Both the position numbers and the translations under genes were made by a program. The notes below the pieces were generated by a model that searched no databases, was not told the origin of the DNA, and saw nothing but the letters and a program-made list of their open reading frames with translations. Of a stretch of 64,000 nucleotides of DNA, positions 15,879-25,858 are shown one piece after another (the first letter of the stretch is position 1; each line of letters opens with the position of its first letter). The DNA is taken from NCBI RefSeq assembly GCF_027924405.1, contig NZ_AP026978.1, forward strand, positions 1,550,001 to 1,614,000. The letters are read 5' to 3'. This DNA is from Nocardia sputorum (lineage in GTDB: Bacteria > Actinomycetota > Actinomycetes > Mycobacteriales > Mycobacteriaceae).

Positions 15879-17588
15879 TCAGTTGCGCGCCTCGACGGCG
15901 GAGACTCGCGTGAGTTCGGCCGCGAGTCGCGCGGGATGGGTCAACTGCGGGTAGTGGCCCGCCCCCTCGATCGAGACCGCGTCGCGGGAAGTGGCGACGG
16001 TGAGTGGATCGGCGGAACCGGTGACGATCCGTACGGGCACCTCGATCCGAGCGAGCAGGGCTCGCAACTCCTCGCGCCGCGCGGGGGCGCTCGCGCGGCG
16101 CAGCGCGGCGACGGTGCGGGCGGCGACGCCCGGCCTGCGCAGGTTGGCCGCGGCGCTCGCGATCGCGGCGCTCTCCGGCACGCCGAGCCGACGGGCCAGA
16201 TCGCCGGCCGACATCCGGCGCAGCGCCGCCGCGGCCAATGGTGAGCGCAGCAGCGAGCCGGACCGTGGCTGGAGAAACGCCGGAGCTACCAGCACCACCC
16301 CGGAGATCCGCTCGGGATGCTGCGCGGCGTACCGGAGCACCGGACCGCAACCGAGTGAGTGGCCGACCAGCACGGGGCGGGTGCGGACGGAAGCGAGCAG
16401 GTCCGGCAGCACCGCATCGGCATCGCCGGGCGCCGAGCGTCCCAGGCCGGGCAGGTCCACGACCAGGCTCGGCCCGTCCAGCTCCGCGCGCGCCGCGTTC
16501 CACGACTCGCCGTCGAGCGGAAGCCCGTGCAGCAGTACGTAGTCAGGGCGCCGCCGCTCGCCGCTCACCCAGACGCCGTCGGCGAAACCGGCGGTCGGAT
16601 CGTCGGGCACCGCGCCGAACCGGCTGGCGACGAGATGGTCGGCCCATGTGCGGAGCGTCGCCTCGGTCGGCGGCATGGTGAGCCCGGCGCGGCGGGCCAC
16701 GTCCTGCGCCGCCGACGTGTCGTAGCGGTCGTCGGCGATGAACGTCAGCGTCTCCGGATCGGCGCCGGTCAGCGCGCGAGGAAGCTTCGAGATGACGCCG
16801 ACCGGAATGGAGAACCGCGGCGCGGGGACCCCGAGGTGCCCGGCCAGCAGCCGGATCAGCTTCGGCAAAACCGGAGTGCGATCGTCGAGGACCGTGTAGG
16901 AGCGGCCCGCGGTGTCGGGCAGCGCGGGCAGGCTGATCAGGAAGTCGGTGAAGTAGTCCAGATCGACGATCGGCACGAAGGTCTCCGGCCCGCCGGGGAT
17001 CGCCGGGAGCCGCCCGTTCCACAGGTCCTCGACGACGGTGGCCAGCCCGATGTATTGGCCGGGACCGAGCACGCTGCTCGGGTTCGCGATGGTCAGCGCG
17101 ACGCCGAGTTCCGCCGCCCGCCTGCGCAGCAGCGGATCCGATTCGAACTTCGACGCGCCGTACGCGCCGTTCTCGTAGTGCTGTTCCTCCGATTCCTCCA
17201 CGGTGATCCGATAACCCGTGATGTGTACGACCCGGCGCAGTTCGGGGAGGGCGGCGGACCAGTCGAGCACGCGCAGCGCACCGGTGACGTTGACCGCGTA
17301 CGCGTCCTCGGCCGCGAGCCCGAACGAGAAGCGGGCCGCGCAGTTGTACACGTCGCGGATGCCCGACGCGTCGAACCCGGCGGGCAAGCCCAGATCCGGG
17401 GCGGTGACGTCACACGTGACGATTTCCAACCCGCTGGAGTCCACCCCTCGGCGTCGCAGCCAGCTGGTGAGCCGCTCCTCGCTGCCCGGCCGCAGGGCGG
17501 CGGCGACGGAATGCCCCTGCTCGAGTAAGCGGGCGACGGCGTTGCGGCCGAGGAACCCCGCGGCTCCGAAGACGATGCTGTCCGACAT
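15879..17588 (-). CDS. fusion of an SDR epimerase/reductase and an alpha/beta hydrolase
   Basis: A 569-residue two-domain protein. Residues 1-325 form an extended short-chain dehydrogenase with the NAD(P) motif GAAGFLG (8-14) and the catalytic YGASK (143-147). Residues about 345-569 form an alpha/beta hydrolase with an HG motif, the nucleophile elbow GHSLG (Ser411), Asp527 in GSADP and His545 in GAGHYPQ, a complete triad. Both active sites look intact. It follows a TetR gene on the same strand and has a matching operator in its promoter. A role in converting a small lipophilic or carbonyl compound is possible, but the substrate is unknown. Confidence 0.85.
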   Translation of the reverse strand: MSDSIVFGAAGFLGRNAVARLLEQGHSVAAALRPGSEERLTSWLRRRGVDSSGLEIVTCDVTAPDLGLPAGFDASGIRDVYNCAARFSFGLAAEDAYAVNVTGALRVLDWSAALPELRRVVHITGYRITVEESEEQHYENGAYGASKFESDPLLRRRAAELGVALTIANPSSVLGPGQYIGLATVVEDLWNGRLPAIPGGPETFVPIVDLDYFTDFLISLPALPDTAGRSYTVLDDRTPVLPKLIRLLAGHLGVPAPRFSIPVGVISKLPRALTGADPETLTFIADDRYDTSAAQDVARRAGLTMPPTEATLRTWADHLVASRFGAVPDDPTAGFADGVWVSGERRRPDYVLLHGLPLDGESWNAARAELDGPSLVVDLPGLGRSAPGDADAVLPDLLASVRTRPVLVGHSLGCGPVLRYAAQHPERISGVVLVAPAFLQPRSGSLLRSPLAAAALRRMSAGDLARRLGVPESAAIASAAANLRRPGVAARTVAALRRASAPARREELRALLARIEVPVRIVTGSADPLTVATSRDAVSIEGAGHYPQLTHPARLAAELTRVSAVEARN

Positions 17589-17601
17589 GACTACTCCTTT
17601 T

Positions 17602-17613
17602 TAGACCGGTCTA
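17602..17613 (-). promoter_or_regulatory. TetR operator at the fusion-gene promoter
   Basis: The perfect palindrome TAGACCGGTCTA lies just upstream of the fusion gene. On the minus strand it is preceded by AAAATATG, giving AAAATATGTAGACCGGTCTA. The same block occurs in front of the tetR gene. It resembles the box bound by LmrA/YxaF-type TetR repressors of Bacillus, as I recall that consensus. An AAAAAGGAG ribosome site follows immediately. Confidence 0.75.
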
Positions 17614-17656
17614 CATATTTTGGTGACACGCATGAACGCCGACGCAACATCCGCGT

Positions 17657-18211
17657 TCAGAGCAGGGAGTGCAGTGCCCGTTCGACGCGTTCCAGGGGTT
17701 CGCGACTGCGTTGCGCCCGTGCCAGCAACAGCGCGCCCTCGACCATCGCCAGCATCGCGGCGGCCAAGTCGTCCGCGTCCTTACGACCGTCGGCGCGCAG
17801 TCGCAATCGCAACGCCTGCTCCCAAGCGGCGTACGCGGCGGCGCATTCGGCCTGGATCGGATCGTTCGCGGCAGCGACATCCAAGGCCACCGTGGCGACG
17901 GGGCAGCCCTGCTGCCAGCCCGACGCTTCGAGCCGATCGCCGAACGCGCGCAGCAGCCTGCTCGCGGCCCCGGCGGCGTCGCCGGGCTCGATCGCGTCGA
18001 TCAGCGCCGCGATCTCCTTGCCCGCTTGTGCGATCGCCGCGGCGACCAATTCGTCCTTGCCGCCGGGGAAGTGGAAGTACAAAGACCCGCGCGGCGCCCC
18101 ACTGGCCGCCAGGATCTGGTTGAGTCCGGCCCCGTAGTAGCCGTGCCGCTCGACCAGGGTGCGCGCGGCGTCGACGAGTTTGCCGCGAGTCTCGGTGCCT
18201 TTGACGCCCAT
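17657..18211 (-). CDS. TetR-family regulator, LmrA/YxaF type
   Basis: A 184-residue repressor. The N-terminal helix-turn-helix (LNQILAASGAPRGSLYFHFPGG, about residues 30-51) is typical of the family. The ligand domain contains WQQGCPVATVALDVAA, characteristic of the LmrA/YxaF C-terminal domain. Near-identical AGACCGGTCT boxes precede this gene and the fusion gene, which implies autoregulation and control of the fusion. The 68-bp gap between the two genes holds the second operator, so the fusion gene may be expressed both from its own promoter and from that of tetR. The inducer is unknown. Confidence 0.9.
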   Translation of the reverse strand: MGVKGTETRGKLVDAARTLVERHGYYGAGLNQILAASGAPRGSLYFHFPGGKDELVAAAIAQAGKEIAALIDAIEPGDAAGAASRLLRAFGDRLEASGWQQGCPVATVALDVAAANDPIQAECAAAYAAWEQALRLRLRADGRKDADDLAAAMLAMVEGALLLARAQRSREPLERVERALHSLL

Positions 18212-18221
18212 GCCCTGACTG

Positions 18222-18233
18222 TAGACCGGTCTT
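18222..18233 (-). promoter_or_regulatory. TetR operator at its own promoter
   Basis: TAGACCGGTCTT, with AAAATATGA upstream on the minus strand, lies 11 bp before the tetR start. The TATGAA hexamer could be the -10 element, with the operator covering the start of transcription. It matches the site at 17602-17613 across about 19 bases with one mismatch in the shared core. Confidence 0.7.
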
Positions 18234-18355
18234 CATATTTTTGCCAGGGCCCGCGACTGACGACGGCCGCCTACCAGGTGGTAGGCGGGCCGGAAATCGC
18301 GCGCACTAAGCTGGTCGGCGGTAATTGCCGACCCCATTCCCCAGGAGTACTCCAC

Positions 18356-19954
18356 GTGAGCCAAGCAGGCCGTCCTGTAGTTCTGATCGCCGACAAGCTC
18401 GCCCAGTCGACCGTCGACGCGCTCGGTGACGGTGTCGAGGTCCGGTGGGTCGACGGACCGGACCGCCCGGCCCTGCTGGCCGCGGTGCCCGAGGCCGACG
18501 CGCTGCTGGTGCGGTCGGCGACCACGGTCGACGCCGAGGTCCTGGAAGCCGGGAAGAACCTGAAGATCGTCGCCCGCGCCGGCGTCGGCCTGGACAACGT
18601 CGACGTGCCCGCCGCCACCGAGCGCGGCGTCATGGTCGTGAACGCGCCCACCTCGAACATCCACACCGCCGCCGAGCACGCGGTCACCCTGCTGCTGTCG
18701 GCCGCCCGCCAGATCCCCGCCGCGGACGCCACCCTGCGTGAGCACACCTGGCAGCGCAGCAAGTTCAACGGTGTCGAGATCTTCGACAAGACCGTCGGCG
18801 TCATCGGCCTCGGCCGCATCGGCCAGCTGTTCGCCGCGCGCCTGGCCGCCTTCGAAACCAAGATCGTCGCCTACGACCCCTACGTGTCGCCCGCGCGCGC
18901 CGCGCAGCTGGGCATCGAGCTGCTGACCCTCGACGAACTGCTCGAGCGCGCCGACCTGATCTCGATCCACCTGCCGAAGACCCCGGAGACCAAGGGCCTC
19001 ATCGGCAAGGAGGCCATCGCCAAGACCAAGCCGGGCGTGATCATCGTCAACGCCGCCCGCGGTGGCCTGGTCGACGAGGCCGCCCTGGCCGAGGCGATCA
19101 AGTCCGGCCACGTGCGCGCCGCGGGCCTGGACGTGTTCGAGACCGAGCCGTGCACCGACAGCCCGCTGTTCGACCTGCCGCAGGTCGTCGTCACCCCGCA
19201 CCTGGGCGCGTCCACCTCCGAGGCCCAGGACCGGGCCGGCACCGACGTCGCCAAGTCGGTGCTGCTGGCCCTGGCCGGTGAATTCGTGCCCGGCGCGGTG
19301 AACGTCACCGGTGGCGCCGTCGGTGAAGAGGTCGCGCCCTGGCTGGACATCGTCCGCAAGCAGGGCGCCCTGCTCGGCGCGCTGTCCAACGAGCTGCCGG
19401 TCAGCGTCGAGGTCCAGGTGCGCGGCGAGCTGGCCGCGCAGGAGGTCGCCGTGCTGGAGCTGTCCGCGCTGCGCGGCATCTTCTCCGCGCTGGTCGAGGA
19501 CCAGGTCACCTTCGTCAACGCGCCCGCGCTGGCCAAGGACCGCGGCATCACCGCCCAGGTCACCACGGCCTCGGAGAGCCCGAGCCACCGCAGCGTCGTC
19601 GACCTGCGCGCCGTGTTCGGCGACGGCAGCACCCTGAACGTCGCGGGCACGCTGACCGAGCCGCAGCTGGTGGAGAAGATCGTCAACATCAACGGCCGCA
19701 ACTACGACATGCGCGCCGAGGGCCTGAACCTGGCCATCCTGAACTACGAGGACCGGCCGGGCGCGCTGGGCAAGATCGGCACCAAGCTCGGCGAGGCCGA
19801 GGTCGACATCCTGGCCGCGCAGCTGACCCAGGACGTCGACAAGGAAGGTGCCACGGTCGTGCTGCGCGTGGCCCGCGAGGTGCCCGCCGGGGTGCAGACC
19901 GCGATCGCCGAGGCCGTCGGCGCGGCCAAGGTCGTCCAGGTCGACCTGTCCTGA
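18356..19954 (+). CDS. serA: D-3-phosphoglycerate dehydrogenase
   Basis: A 532-residue enzyme of the long actinobacterial SerA type, which catalyses the first step of serine synthesis from 3-phosphoglycerate. The substrate and NAD domains contain [22 protein letters not shown] with the catalytic Arg region, and [10 protein letters not shown] with the catalytic His. An intervening (ASB) domain and a C-terminal ACT domain ([19 protein letters not shown]) follow. GTG 18356 has a CAGGAG ribosome site. Feedback inhibition by serine through the ACT domain is known for this class. Confidence 0.97.
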   Translation: MSQAGRPVVLIADKLAQSTVDALGDGVEVRWVDGPDRPALLAAVPEADALLVRSATTVDAEVLEAGKNLKIVARAGVGLDNVDVPAATERGVMVVNAPTSNIHTAAEHAVTLLLSAARQIPAADATLREHTWQRSKFNGVEIFDKTVGVIGLGRIGQLFAARLAAFETKIVAYDPYVSPARAAQLGIELLTLDELLERADLISIHLPKTPETKGLIGKEAIAKTKPGVIIVNAARGGLVDEAALAEAIKSGHVRAAGLDVFETEPCTDSPLFDLPQVVVTPHLGASTSEAQDRAGTDVAKSVLLALAGEFVPGAVNVTGGAVGEEVAPWLDIVRKQGALLGALSNELPVSVEVQVRGELAAQEVAVLELSALRGIFSALVEDQVTFVNAPALAKDRGITAQVTTASESPSHRSVVDLRAVFGDGSTLNVAGTLTEPQLVEKIVNINGRNYDMRAEGLNLAILNYEDRPGALGKIGTKLGEAEVDILAAQLTQDVDKEGATVVLRVAREVPAGVQTAIAEAVGAAKVVQVDLS

Positions 19955-19990
19955 TCCGCTCGGGGCGCACCGCCCCGGCGAACGCTGAAT

Positions 19991-20024
19991 CGGCGCCGCG
20001 CACGAAGCATCGTGCGCGGCGCCG
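19991..20024 (+). terminator. terminator after serA
   Basis: CGGCGCCGCGCACG (19991-20004) pairs perfectly with CGTGCGCGGCGCCG (20011-20024) around a six-base loop. It lies 37 bp after the serA stop. The remaining bases up to leuB show no gene. Confidence 0.85.
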
Positions 20025-20232
20025 GTCTCTCCGTCCGTGCGCGTCCGGCGTGCGGACCGGCGCGAGCGCGCGGTGCGGCGCGCCCGCGCGCCCGGTGCTC
20101 GGCGATCCGGCCGCGCCGAGTACCGTGACGGTGCTGCGGTCACCCGGCCGGAATGTCGTGCGCACCCGGCGGTCGCGTGTGTGCCGCACGTCGTGGCGGC
20201 CGCGACCGGCAAAATCGAACGGAGCATTTCTC

Positions 20233-21240
20233 ATGAAGCTTGCTGTCATCCCGGGCGACGGGATCGGGCCCGAGGTCATCGCCGAGGCGCTCAAGGTGCT
20301 CGACGTAGTCGTGCCCGGCGTCGAGAAGACCGAGTACGACCTCGGCGCGCGTCGCTACCACGCGACCGGCGAGATCCTGCCGGACTCGGTGCTGCCCGAG
20401 TTGAAGCAGCACGACGCGATCCTGCTCGGCGCGATCGGCGACCCGTCGGTGCCCAGCGGCGTGCTCGAACGCGGGCTGTTGCTGCGCACCCGGTTCGCGC
20501 TGGACCACCACGTGAACCTGCGGCCGTCCAAGCTGTTCCCCGGCGTGACCAGCCCACTGGCGGGCAACCCCGACATCGACTTCGTCGTCGTGCGCGAGGG
20601 CACCGAGGGCCCGTACACCGGCACCGGCGGTGCGATCCGCGTCGGCACTCCGCACGAGGTGGCCACCGAGGTCAGCACCAACACACGCTTCGGCATCGAG
20701 CGCGTGGTGCGCTATGCCTTCGCCAAGGCGCAGGCCCGCCGCAAGCACCTGACGCTGGTGCACAAGAACAACGTGCTCACCTTCGCCGGCTCGCTCTGGC
20801 AGCGCACGGTGGACGAAGTCGCGGCCGAGTTCCCCGATGTCACAACGGCTTACCAGCACATCGACGCCGCCACCATCCACATGGTCAACGACCCCGGCCG
20901 GTTCGACGTGATCGTCACCGACAACCTCTTCGGCGACATCATCACCGACCTCGCCGCCGCCGTGAGCGGTGGCATCGGCCTGGCCGCCAGCGGCAACATC
21001 GACGCGTCCGGGACGAACCCCAGCATGTTCGAGCCGGTGCACGGCAGCGCCCCCGACATCGCCGGTCAGTCCAAGGCCGACCCCACCGCCGCGATCCTCT
21101 CGGTCTCCCTGCTGCTCAATCACCTGGGCGACACCGAGGCGGCCGCGCGCATCGAGTCGGCGGTCGCCAAGGACCTCGAGTCGCGCTCCGGCGCCGCGTC
21201 GACCGTGGAAATCGGCGACCGCATCGCCGCCACTGTCTGA
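20233..21240 (+). CDS. leuB: 3-isopropylmalate dehydrogenase
   Basis: A 335-residue isopropylmalate/isocitrate dehydrogenase-family enzyme that oxidises and decarboxylates 3-isopropylmalate in leucine synthesis. Motifs are [11 protein letters not shown] at the N-terminus, [10 protein letters not shown], the catalytic Lys in HKNNVL, and [13 protein letters not shown] followed by [16 protein letters not shown] 20233 gives the family N-terminus [10 protein letters not shown]. Genes for the preceding isomerase, leuCD, lie at 28.6-30.7 kb. The gene is closely followed by a terminator. Confidence 0.97.
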   Translation: MKLAVIPGDGIGPEVIAEALKVLDVVVPGVEKTEYDLGARRYHATGEILPDSVLPELKQHDAILLGAIGDPSVPSGVLERGLLLRTRFALDHHVNLRPSKLFPGVTSPLAGNPDIDFVVVREGTEGPYTGTGGAIRVGTPHEVATEVSTNTRFGIERVVRYAFAKAQARRKHLTLVHKNNVLTFAGSLWQRTVDEVAAEFPDVTTAYQHIDAATIHMVNDPGRFDVIVTDNLFGDIITDLAAAVSGGIGLAASGNIDASGTNPSMFEPVHGSAPDIAGQSKADPTAAILSVSLLLNHLGDTEAAARIESAVAKDLESRSGAASTVEIGDRIAATV

Positions 21241-21253
21241 CCGTTCCCAGGAA

Positions 21254-21287
21254 GGTCCCGTTCCCTGAAGGAACGGGGCCTTCTTGC
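21254..21287 (+). terminator. terminator after leuB
   Basis: GGTCCCGTTCC (21254-21264) pairs with GGAACGGGGCC (21270-21280) with one G-T pair, followed by TTCTT. It lies 13 bp after the leuB stop. Confidence 0.85.
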
Positions 21288-21368
21288 ATTCAGGCTCCGC
21301 ACGGATGCCGCGCCTGACCGCTGTCTCGCACATCGGCGTCGTCTGGGTAGAACCATCGCGCGCAGCAG

Positions 21369-21840
21369 GCCCCGGCGGGACAGGACTCCGCGCGCGAGTC
21401 CGCCTGCTACCTCACTCCGGCGCGGCTCGGCCTTGTCCGCGGCCCGACTTCGGCCGCGCGACGGAGGCCCCGGTGGATCGTCGGCGCCGAGGTCGAGACT
21501 CGAACACGACCGGACCTCTGGGAACTCGGGACGGCTGCCTTTGCGGTCCGCCTACGGCTGTGCCGTCGAGTCCCGGCGGAGCGGTTGTACCGAGGCCGAG
21601 ACTTGGATGTGACCGTCACTGGAGGACTTCGGAGCGGCTCGGTCGTCTGTGTTCGTGCCCTCGAGTTCCGGTGGATCGGTGGTACCGAGGTCGAGGCTCG
21701 GCAATGGCTTTCTACCGGCGACTCCGGCGCGGTTGGCCGAGTTTGTGGCTCTGCTACGGCTGCGCCGTTGAGTTCCGGAGGGACCTGATCTCCAAGGGCA
21801 CCACCGTCTTGGGCCCTCCGGGCGGACTTCGGCCGGGGCA
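21369..21840. repeat. degenerate tandem repeat, unit about 100 bp
   Basis: The 620-bp gap between leuB and the MFS gene contains four or five imperfect copies of one unit. Copies start near 21369 (weakest), 21468, 21571, 21666 and 21773, giving steps of about 99, 103, 95 and 107 bp. Units open with a variant of TCCGGTGGATCGG, often followed by GTACCGAGGTCGAG, and the better ones end with GGCTGCGCCGTTGAG or a near match. No frame is conserved between copies, so it is not a coding repeat. Confidence 0.6.
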
Positions 21841-21862
21841 GGCGGGACTTCGGGGGGCGGGT

Positions 21863-23044
21863 CTAGTCGGCGTCGCGGGGGACGAGGGGAACTGCCGCGA
21901 CAGCCGTGACGGCGGCCAGGAAGAAGGCGGCGGGGAAGCCGCTCGCGGTGATCAGCGCGCCGAACACCGGAGGGACGGCGGCCATGGCCAGATTCTGACC
22001 GGTGTTCTGCACGCCGAGGCCACGGCCGCTCCAGTATGGGCCGGCGATTTCGGCGACGGCGGTGAAGGCCAAACCGTTGTCGGAGACTGTGATCACGGAT
22101 GCGGCGATCAGCAGCGGGATGGCGGCCCACCACCAGTGCGTCCACGCGGTCAGCGCCAGCCCCGCCATCGAGAGCACGGCGGCGACGGCGACCGTGCGCA
22201 GCGGTCCCATCCGGCTGCCGACGCGATCCGACCACGCGCCCGCGCCGATGCGGCCCAGCGCGCCGAGGATCTGCGTGACGGTCACCAGCGCGCCCGCGGC
22301 GGCCAGCGACCAGCCGATGTCGCGATGCAGCCACAGCAGCGCGAAGGTCCACACCGTGCCCTGCGGGACGACCAGCAGCACCGAGACCAGATGGATGCGC
22401 CACAGCGTGGCGTCGTCGCGATAGGGATTGGCCCGCAAGGCCGGATCGGCCTCCGACCGGGCGGGGCGCGGCGGGTCGACGATGCCGGCCAGGCAGCCCA
22501 CGGCCGCCACGCCCGCCATGAGCGCGGGAACGAGAATCGCCGCGGGCACGCCATGGGCGGCGGCGACGGCCGGGATCGCCAGCGCGCCGACGCCCACGCC
22601 CAGCGGCTGCGCGGTCTGCCGGATGCCCATCGCCAGCCCGCGCTGATGGGGCGGGAACCAGCCGACGATCACGCGGCCGCTCGCGCCGTTGGTGCTGGCC
22701 GCCCCGACCCCGCCGAGGAACAGCAGCGCGCCAAGGGCCAGGTCGTTCGTCGTGGCCGCCGCGGCGCAGCCGGCCGCCAGCATCAGCAGCGGGCCGCCGA
22801 CCAGCACCTTGCGTTCGCCGATCCGGTCGACCAGATAACCCCACGCGATCAGGGTGCACACCAGGCCGACGGTGGGCATGGCCACCAGCAGTCCGGCCGT
22901 CGCCAGCGCCATGCCGCGATCGGTCAGCGCGGGCAGCAGGAACGGGACACCGTGGATGAAAACCGCGCTGGACGCCTGGGCGAACACACCGAGACCGAGC
23001 ATGGACCAGCGTCGAACCTCGTCGATCTGCGTCACGGTCGCCAT
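21863..23044 (-). CDS. MFS transporter (Rv2994-like position)
   Basis: A 393-residue major facilitator with about twelve hydrophobic segments. The loop between helices 2 and 3 reads GYLVDRIGERKVL, a variant of the MFS motif. Later landmarks are GWFPPHQRGLAMGIRQTAQPLG and DNGLAFTAVAEIAGPYWSGRGLG. An MFS gene occupies the same place between leuB and the FAH gene in M. tuberculosis. A GAGGAG ribosome site precedes the ATG. The transported compound is unknown. Confidence 0.88.
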   Translation of the reverse strand: MATVTQIDEVRRWSMLGLGVFAQASSAVFIHGVPFLLPALTDRGMALATAGLLVAMPTVGLVCTLIAWGYLVDRIGERKVLVGGPLLMLAAGCAAAATTNDLALGALLFLGGVGAASTNGASGRVIVGWFPPHQRGLAMGIRQTAQPLGVGVGALAIPAVAAAHGVPAAILVPALMAGVAAVGCLAGIVDPPRPARSEADPALRANPYRDDATLWRIHLVSVLLVVPQGTVWTFALLWLHRDIGWSLAAAGALVTVTQILGALGRIGAGAWSDRVGSRMGPLRTVAVAAVLSMAGLALTAWTHWWWAAIPLLIAASVITVSDNGLAFTAVAEIAGPYWSGRGLGVQNTGQNLAMAAVPPVFGALITASGFPAAFFLAAVTAVAAVPLVPRDAD

Positions 23045-23070
23045 CGGCTACTCCTCGGAATCTCATATTT

Positions 23071-23086
23071 TGGGAATGAATTCCCA
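23071..23086. promoter_or_regulatory. dyad upstream of the MFS transporter
   Basis: TGGGAAT-GA-ATTCCCA is a perfect 7-bp inverted repeat, 26 bp upstream of the MFS start. A looser GTGA...TCAC dyad follows at 23091-23108. Together they suggest a regulator-controlled promoter. No regulator gene is adjacent. Confidence 0.5.
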
Positions 23087-23248
23087 CTTTGTGAACTATT
23101 CTGCTCACGGTACACCTCCGCGGCCCCGCCGTTCGACGGCTTCGGCTGTCGAACTTCTCACAGCGCGGCGGGGGCAACGACGCGCCGGTTCGGACCACTC
23201 GGTCGGGCGCGTTCGGGCAGGTGACGGCGGGTCGATAGACTCCGGGGC

Positions 23249-24022
23249 ATGCGTCTAGGTCGAGTTGCCAGTCCCGATGGGGTCGCCTTCGTCAGCATCG
23301 AAGGCGACGGAAGCGACAGCGTGGCCAAGGAGATCGCGGAACATCCGTTCGGCACACCGACGTTCACCGGACGGAGCTGGCCGCTGGCCGACGTGCGGCT
23401 GCTCGCGCCGATCCTGGCCAGCAAGGTGGTCTGCGTGGGCAAGAACTACGCCGCGCACGCCGCCGAGATGGGCGGTCCTGCCCCTGCCGACCCGGTGATC
23501 TTCCTCAAGCCGAACACCGCGATCGTGGGCCCGAACGCCCCGATCATCCTGCCGCCCAGTTCATCCCAGGTCGACTACGAAGGGGAGCTGGCGATCGTCA
23601 TCGGCCGCCCCTGCAAGGATGTGCCCGCCGCTCGCGCGCTGGACGTGGTGCTGGGTTACACCGCCGCCAACGACGTGACCGCCCGTGACCAGCAGCGCCA
23701 CGACGGTCAGTGGACCAGGGGCAAGGGCTACGACACGTTCTGCCCGCTGGGTCCGTGGATCGAAACGTCCTTGGACCCTTCGGATCTGGAGGTCGTCACC
23801 GAACTCGACGGCGAAGTCCGCCAGCGCAGCCGCACTTCGCTTCTCCTGCACGATATCCCGAAGCTCATCGAGTGGATCACCACCGTGATGACGCTGCTGC
23901 CCGGTGACGTCATCCTCACCGGCACCCCCGAGGGCGTCGGCCCGATGCGCGAGGGCCAGCAGGTCTCGGTGACCGTCGAGGGCATCGGCACCCTCACCAA
24001 TCCCGTTGCCGCCAAACGCTGA
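23249..24022 (+). CDS. fumarylacetoacetate hydrolase family protein
   Basis: A 257-residue FAH-family enzyme. [17 protein letters not shown] is the usual substrate-loop start. [13 protein letters not shown] and the [11 protein letters not shown] block carry the acidic Mg2+ ligands, and [12 protein letters not shown] is the C-terminal signature. Members hydrolyse or decarboxylate acyl-pyruvates and related diketo acids, and the actual substrate here is unknown. The start lacks a ribosome site and has TAGACT seven bases upstream, suggesting a leaderless mRNA. It is 13 bp ahead of gltX and likely cotranscribed with it, as in mycobacteria. Confidence 0.93.
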   Translation: MRLGRVASPDGVAFVSIEGDGSDSVAKEIAEHPFGTPTFTGRSWPLADVRLLAPILASKVVCVGKNYAAHAAEMGGPAPADPVIFLKPNTAIVGPNAPIILPPSSSQVDYEGELAIVIGRPCKDVPAARALDVVLGYTAANDVTARDQQRHDGQWTRGKGYDTFCPLGPWIETSLDPSDLEVVTELDGEVRQRSRTSLLLHDIPKLIEWITTVMTLLPGDVILTGTPEGVGPMREGQQVSVTVEGIGTLTNPVAAKR

Positions 24023-24035
24023 TCGAAAGAGAGCC

Positions 24036-25526
24036 ATGACTGAAGTACGGGTCCGATTCTGCCCGTCACCGACCGGGACGCCGCATGTCGGCCTGATCCG
24101 GACGGCACTGTTCAACTGGGCCTACGCCCGCCACCACGGCGGCGCATTCGTCTTTCGTATCGAAGACACCGATGCCGCACGGGATTCCGAGGAATCCTAC
24201 CGGGCGATTATCGATGCGCTGCGCTGGCTCGGGCTCACCTGGGACGAGGGGCCGGAGGTCGGCGGCCCTTACGAACCATATCGTCAGTCGCAGCGAAAAG
24301 ATCTGCACCTGGACGTGGTTCGGCGTTTGCTGGAGGCCGGTGAGGCGTATGAATCGTTCTCCACACCGGAGGAAGTCGAGGCCCGCCATCGCGCCGCGGG
24401 ACGCGATCCGAAGCTCGGTTACGACAACTACGATCGTGATCTGACGCCCGAGCAGATCGCGGCGTACCGGGCCGAGGGCCGTCCCGCCGTGATCCGGCTG
24501 CGGATGCCCGGCGAAGACCTGTCCTGGCACGATCTGGTGCGCGGCGAGACCACCTTCAAGGCGGGCAGCGTCCCGGACTTCGCGCTCACCCGTGGCACCG
24601 GCGATCCGCTGTACACGCTGGTCAACCCGGTCGACGACGCACTGATGCGGATCACCCACGTGCTGCGCGGCGAGGACCTGCTCTCCTCGACGCCGCGGCA
24701 ACTCGCGCTGTACGCCGCGCTGCGCCGGATCGGGGTCACCGATTTCACGCCGGAGTTCGGTCACCTGCCGTTCGTCATGGGCCAGGGCAACAAGAAGTTG
24801 TCCAAGCGTGATCCGGAGTCCAATCTGTTCGCCCACCGCGACCGGGGCTTCATTCCTGAGGGTTTGCTGAATTATCTCGCACTCCTCGGCTGGGGGCTGT
24901 CCGAGGACCGCGACGTGTTCTCCATGGCGGAGATGGTCGAGGCCTTCGACATTTCGAAAGTAAATTCGAATCCGGCCCGTTTCGACCAGAAGAAGGCGGA
25001 CGCGCTCAACGCCGAGCACATTCGATTGCTGGCGCCGGGTGATTTCGCTCACCGGCTGCGGGAGTATCTCACCGAACACGGCCTTGTCGGCGCCGAAATC
25101 GATGAGAAGGTGTTCGCCGCGGCGGCGGAACTCGTGCAGACCAGGATTGTCGTGCTGGCCGATGCCTGGGAGCTGTTGCGTTTCTTGTTCGCGCCGGCCG
25201 AGGAGTTCGCGATCGACCCCGCGGCGGGAGCCAAGAATCTCGGCTCCGACGCGACCGGGGTATTGCAAGCCGCTATTACCGCGGTGGAGCCGTTGGCCGA
25301 GTGGACCACAGAGGCGATCGAGGAAGCGCTGAAAAAGGCGCTGATCGATGATCTCGGGCTGAAACCGCGCAAAGCCTTCGCGCCGGTGCGGGTCGCGGTC
25401 ACCGGATCGCATATCAGCCCGCCGCTGTACGAATCGCTGGAACTGCTCGGCCGCGACGTCACCCTGGACCGGTTGCGCTCCGCGCTGGACTGGAAGGAGA
25501 CCGGCCAGGCCGCGCCGCAAGGCTGA
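24036..25526 (+). CDS. gltX: glutamyl-tRNA synthetase
   Basis: A 496-residue class I aminoacyl-tRNA synthetase. The HIGH-like motif is SPTGTPHVG (residues 10-18) and the KMSKS-like motif is KLSKR (about residues 253-257), with the catalytic domain ending in a helical anticodon-binding region. In actinobacteria without a glutaminyl-tRNA synthetase, GltX also charges tRNA-Gln with glutamate for later amidation by GatCAB. This fits the tRNA-Gln and tRNA-Glu genes that follow. ATG 24036 is preceded by GAAAGAGAG. Confidence 0.98.
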   Translation: MTEVRVRFCPSPTGTPHVGLIRTALFNWAYARHHGGAFVFRIEDTDAARDSEESYRAIIDALRWLGLTWDEGPEVGGPYEPYRQSQRKDLHLDVVRRLLEAGEAYESFSTPEEVEARHRAAGRDPKLGYDNYDRDLTPEQIAAYRAEGRPAVIRLRMPGEDLSWHDLVRGETTFKAGSVPDFALTRGTGDPLYTLVNPVDDALMRITHVLRGEDLLSSTPRQLALYAALRRIGVTDFTPEFGHLPFVMGQGNKKLSKRDPESNLFAHRDRGFIPEGLLNYLALLGWGLSEDRDVFSMAEMVEAFDISKVNSNPARFDQKKADALNAEHIRLLAPGDFAHRLREYLTEHGLVGAEIDEKVFAAAAELVQTRIVVLADAWELLRFLFAPAEEFAIDPAAGAKNLGSDATGVLQAAITAVEPLAEWTTEAIEEALKKALIDDLGLKPRKAFAPVRVAVTGSHISPPLYESLELLGRDVTLDRLRSALDWKETGQAAPQG

Positions 25527-25641
25527 AAATAGGGCTTTGACCAGGCGATTTGTAGTTAACCCGTAGCCGTTTGGTACTCTTCTTCTCGGCCCGGAACACG
25601 GTCTCGAGTCACCCAGACGCGAGGCTGAACGACCTGGTCAT

Positions 25642-25713
25642 TGGGGTATGGTGTAATTGGCAACACAGCTGATTCTGGTTCAGCCATTCTAGGTTCGAGT
25701 CCTGGTACCCCAG
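25642..25713 (+). tRNA. tRNA-Gln (CUG)
   Basis: A complete cloverleaf. The acceptor arms TGGGGTA (25642-25648) and TACCCCA (25706-25712) pair over seven bases, with G73 at 25713. The anticodon stem GCTGA/TCAGC encloses the loop TTCTGGT with anticodon CTG. The T-loop is GGTTCGAGTCC. It lies 115 bp after gltX. Confidence 0.96.
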
Positions 25714-25858
25714 CGGAGTGTGTTGAAAGACTTCGGTTCGCGGCCGAAATCCCTCAGCACCTGGCGATTTGGTCGCCGGGCCTCGGCCGGATAAGCTAGC
25801 CGAGCCTCCTGATCGAAAGATCACCACGGCGCTCCTCGCGACAGCGAGAAGCAGTCCT

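Noticed and set aside
21369-21840. CRISPR-like array
   Set aside because: Units are too long and too divergent, without short identical repeats, unique spacers or cas genes.
21284-23224. 646-residue plus-strand frame across the tandem repeat and opposite the MFS gene
   Set aside because: Runs antisense to a clear transporter, and the repeat copies are not in a common frame.
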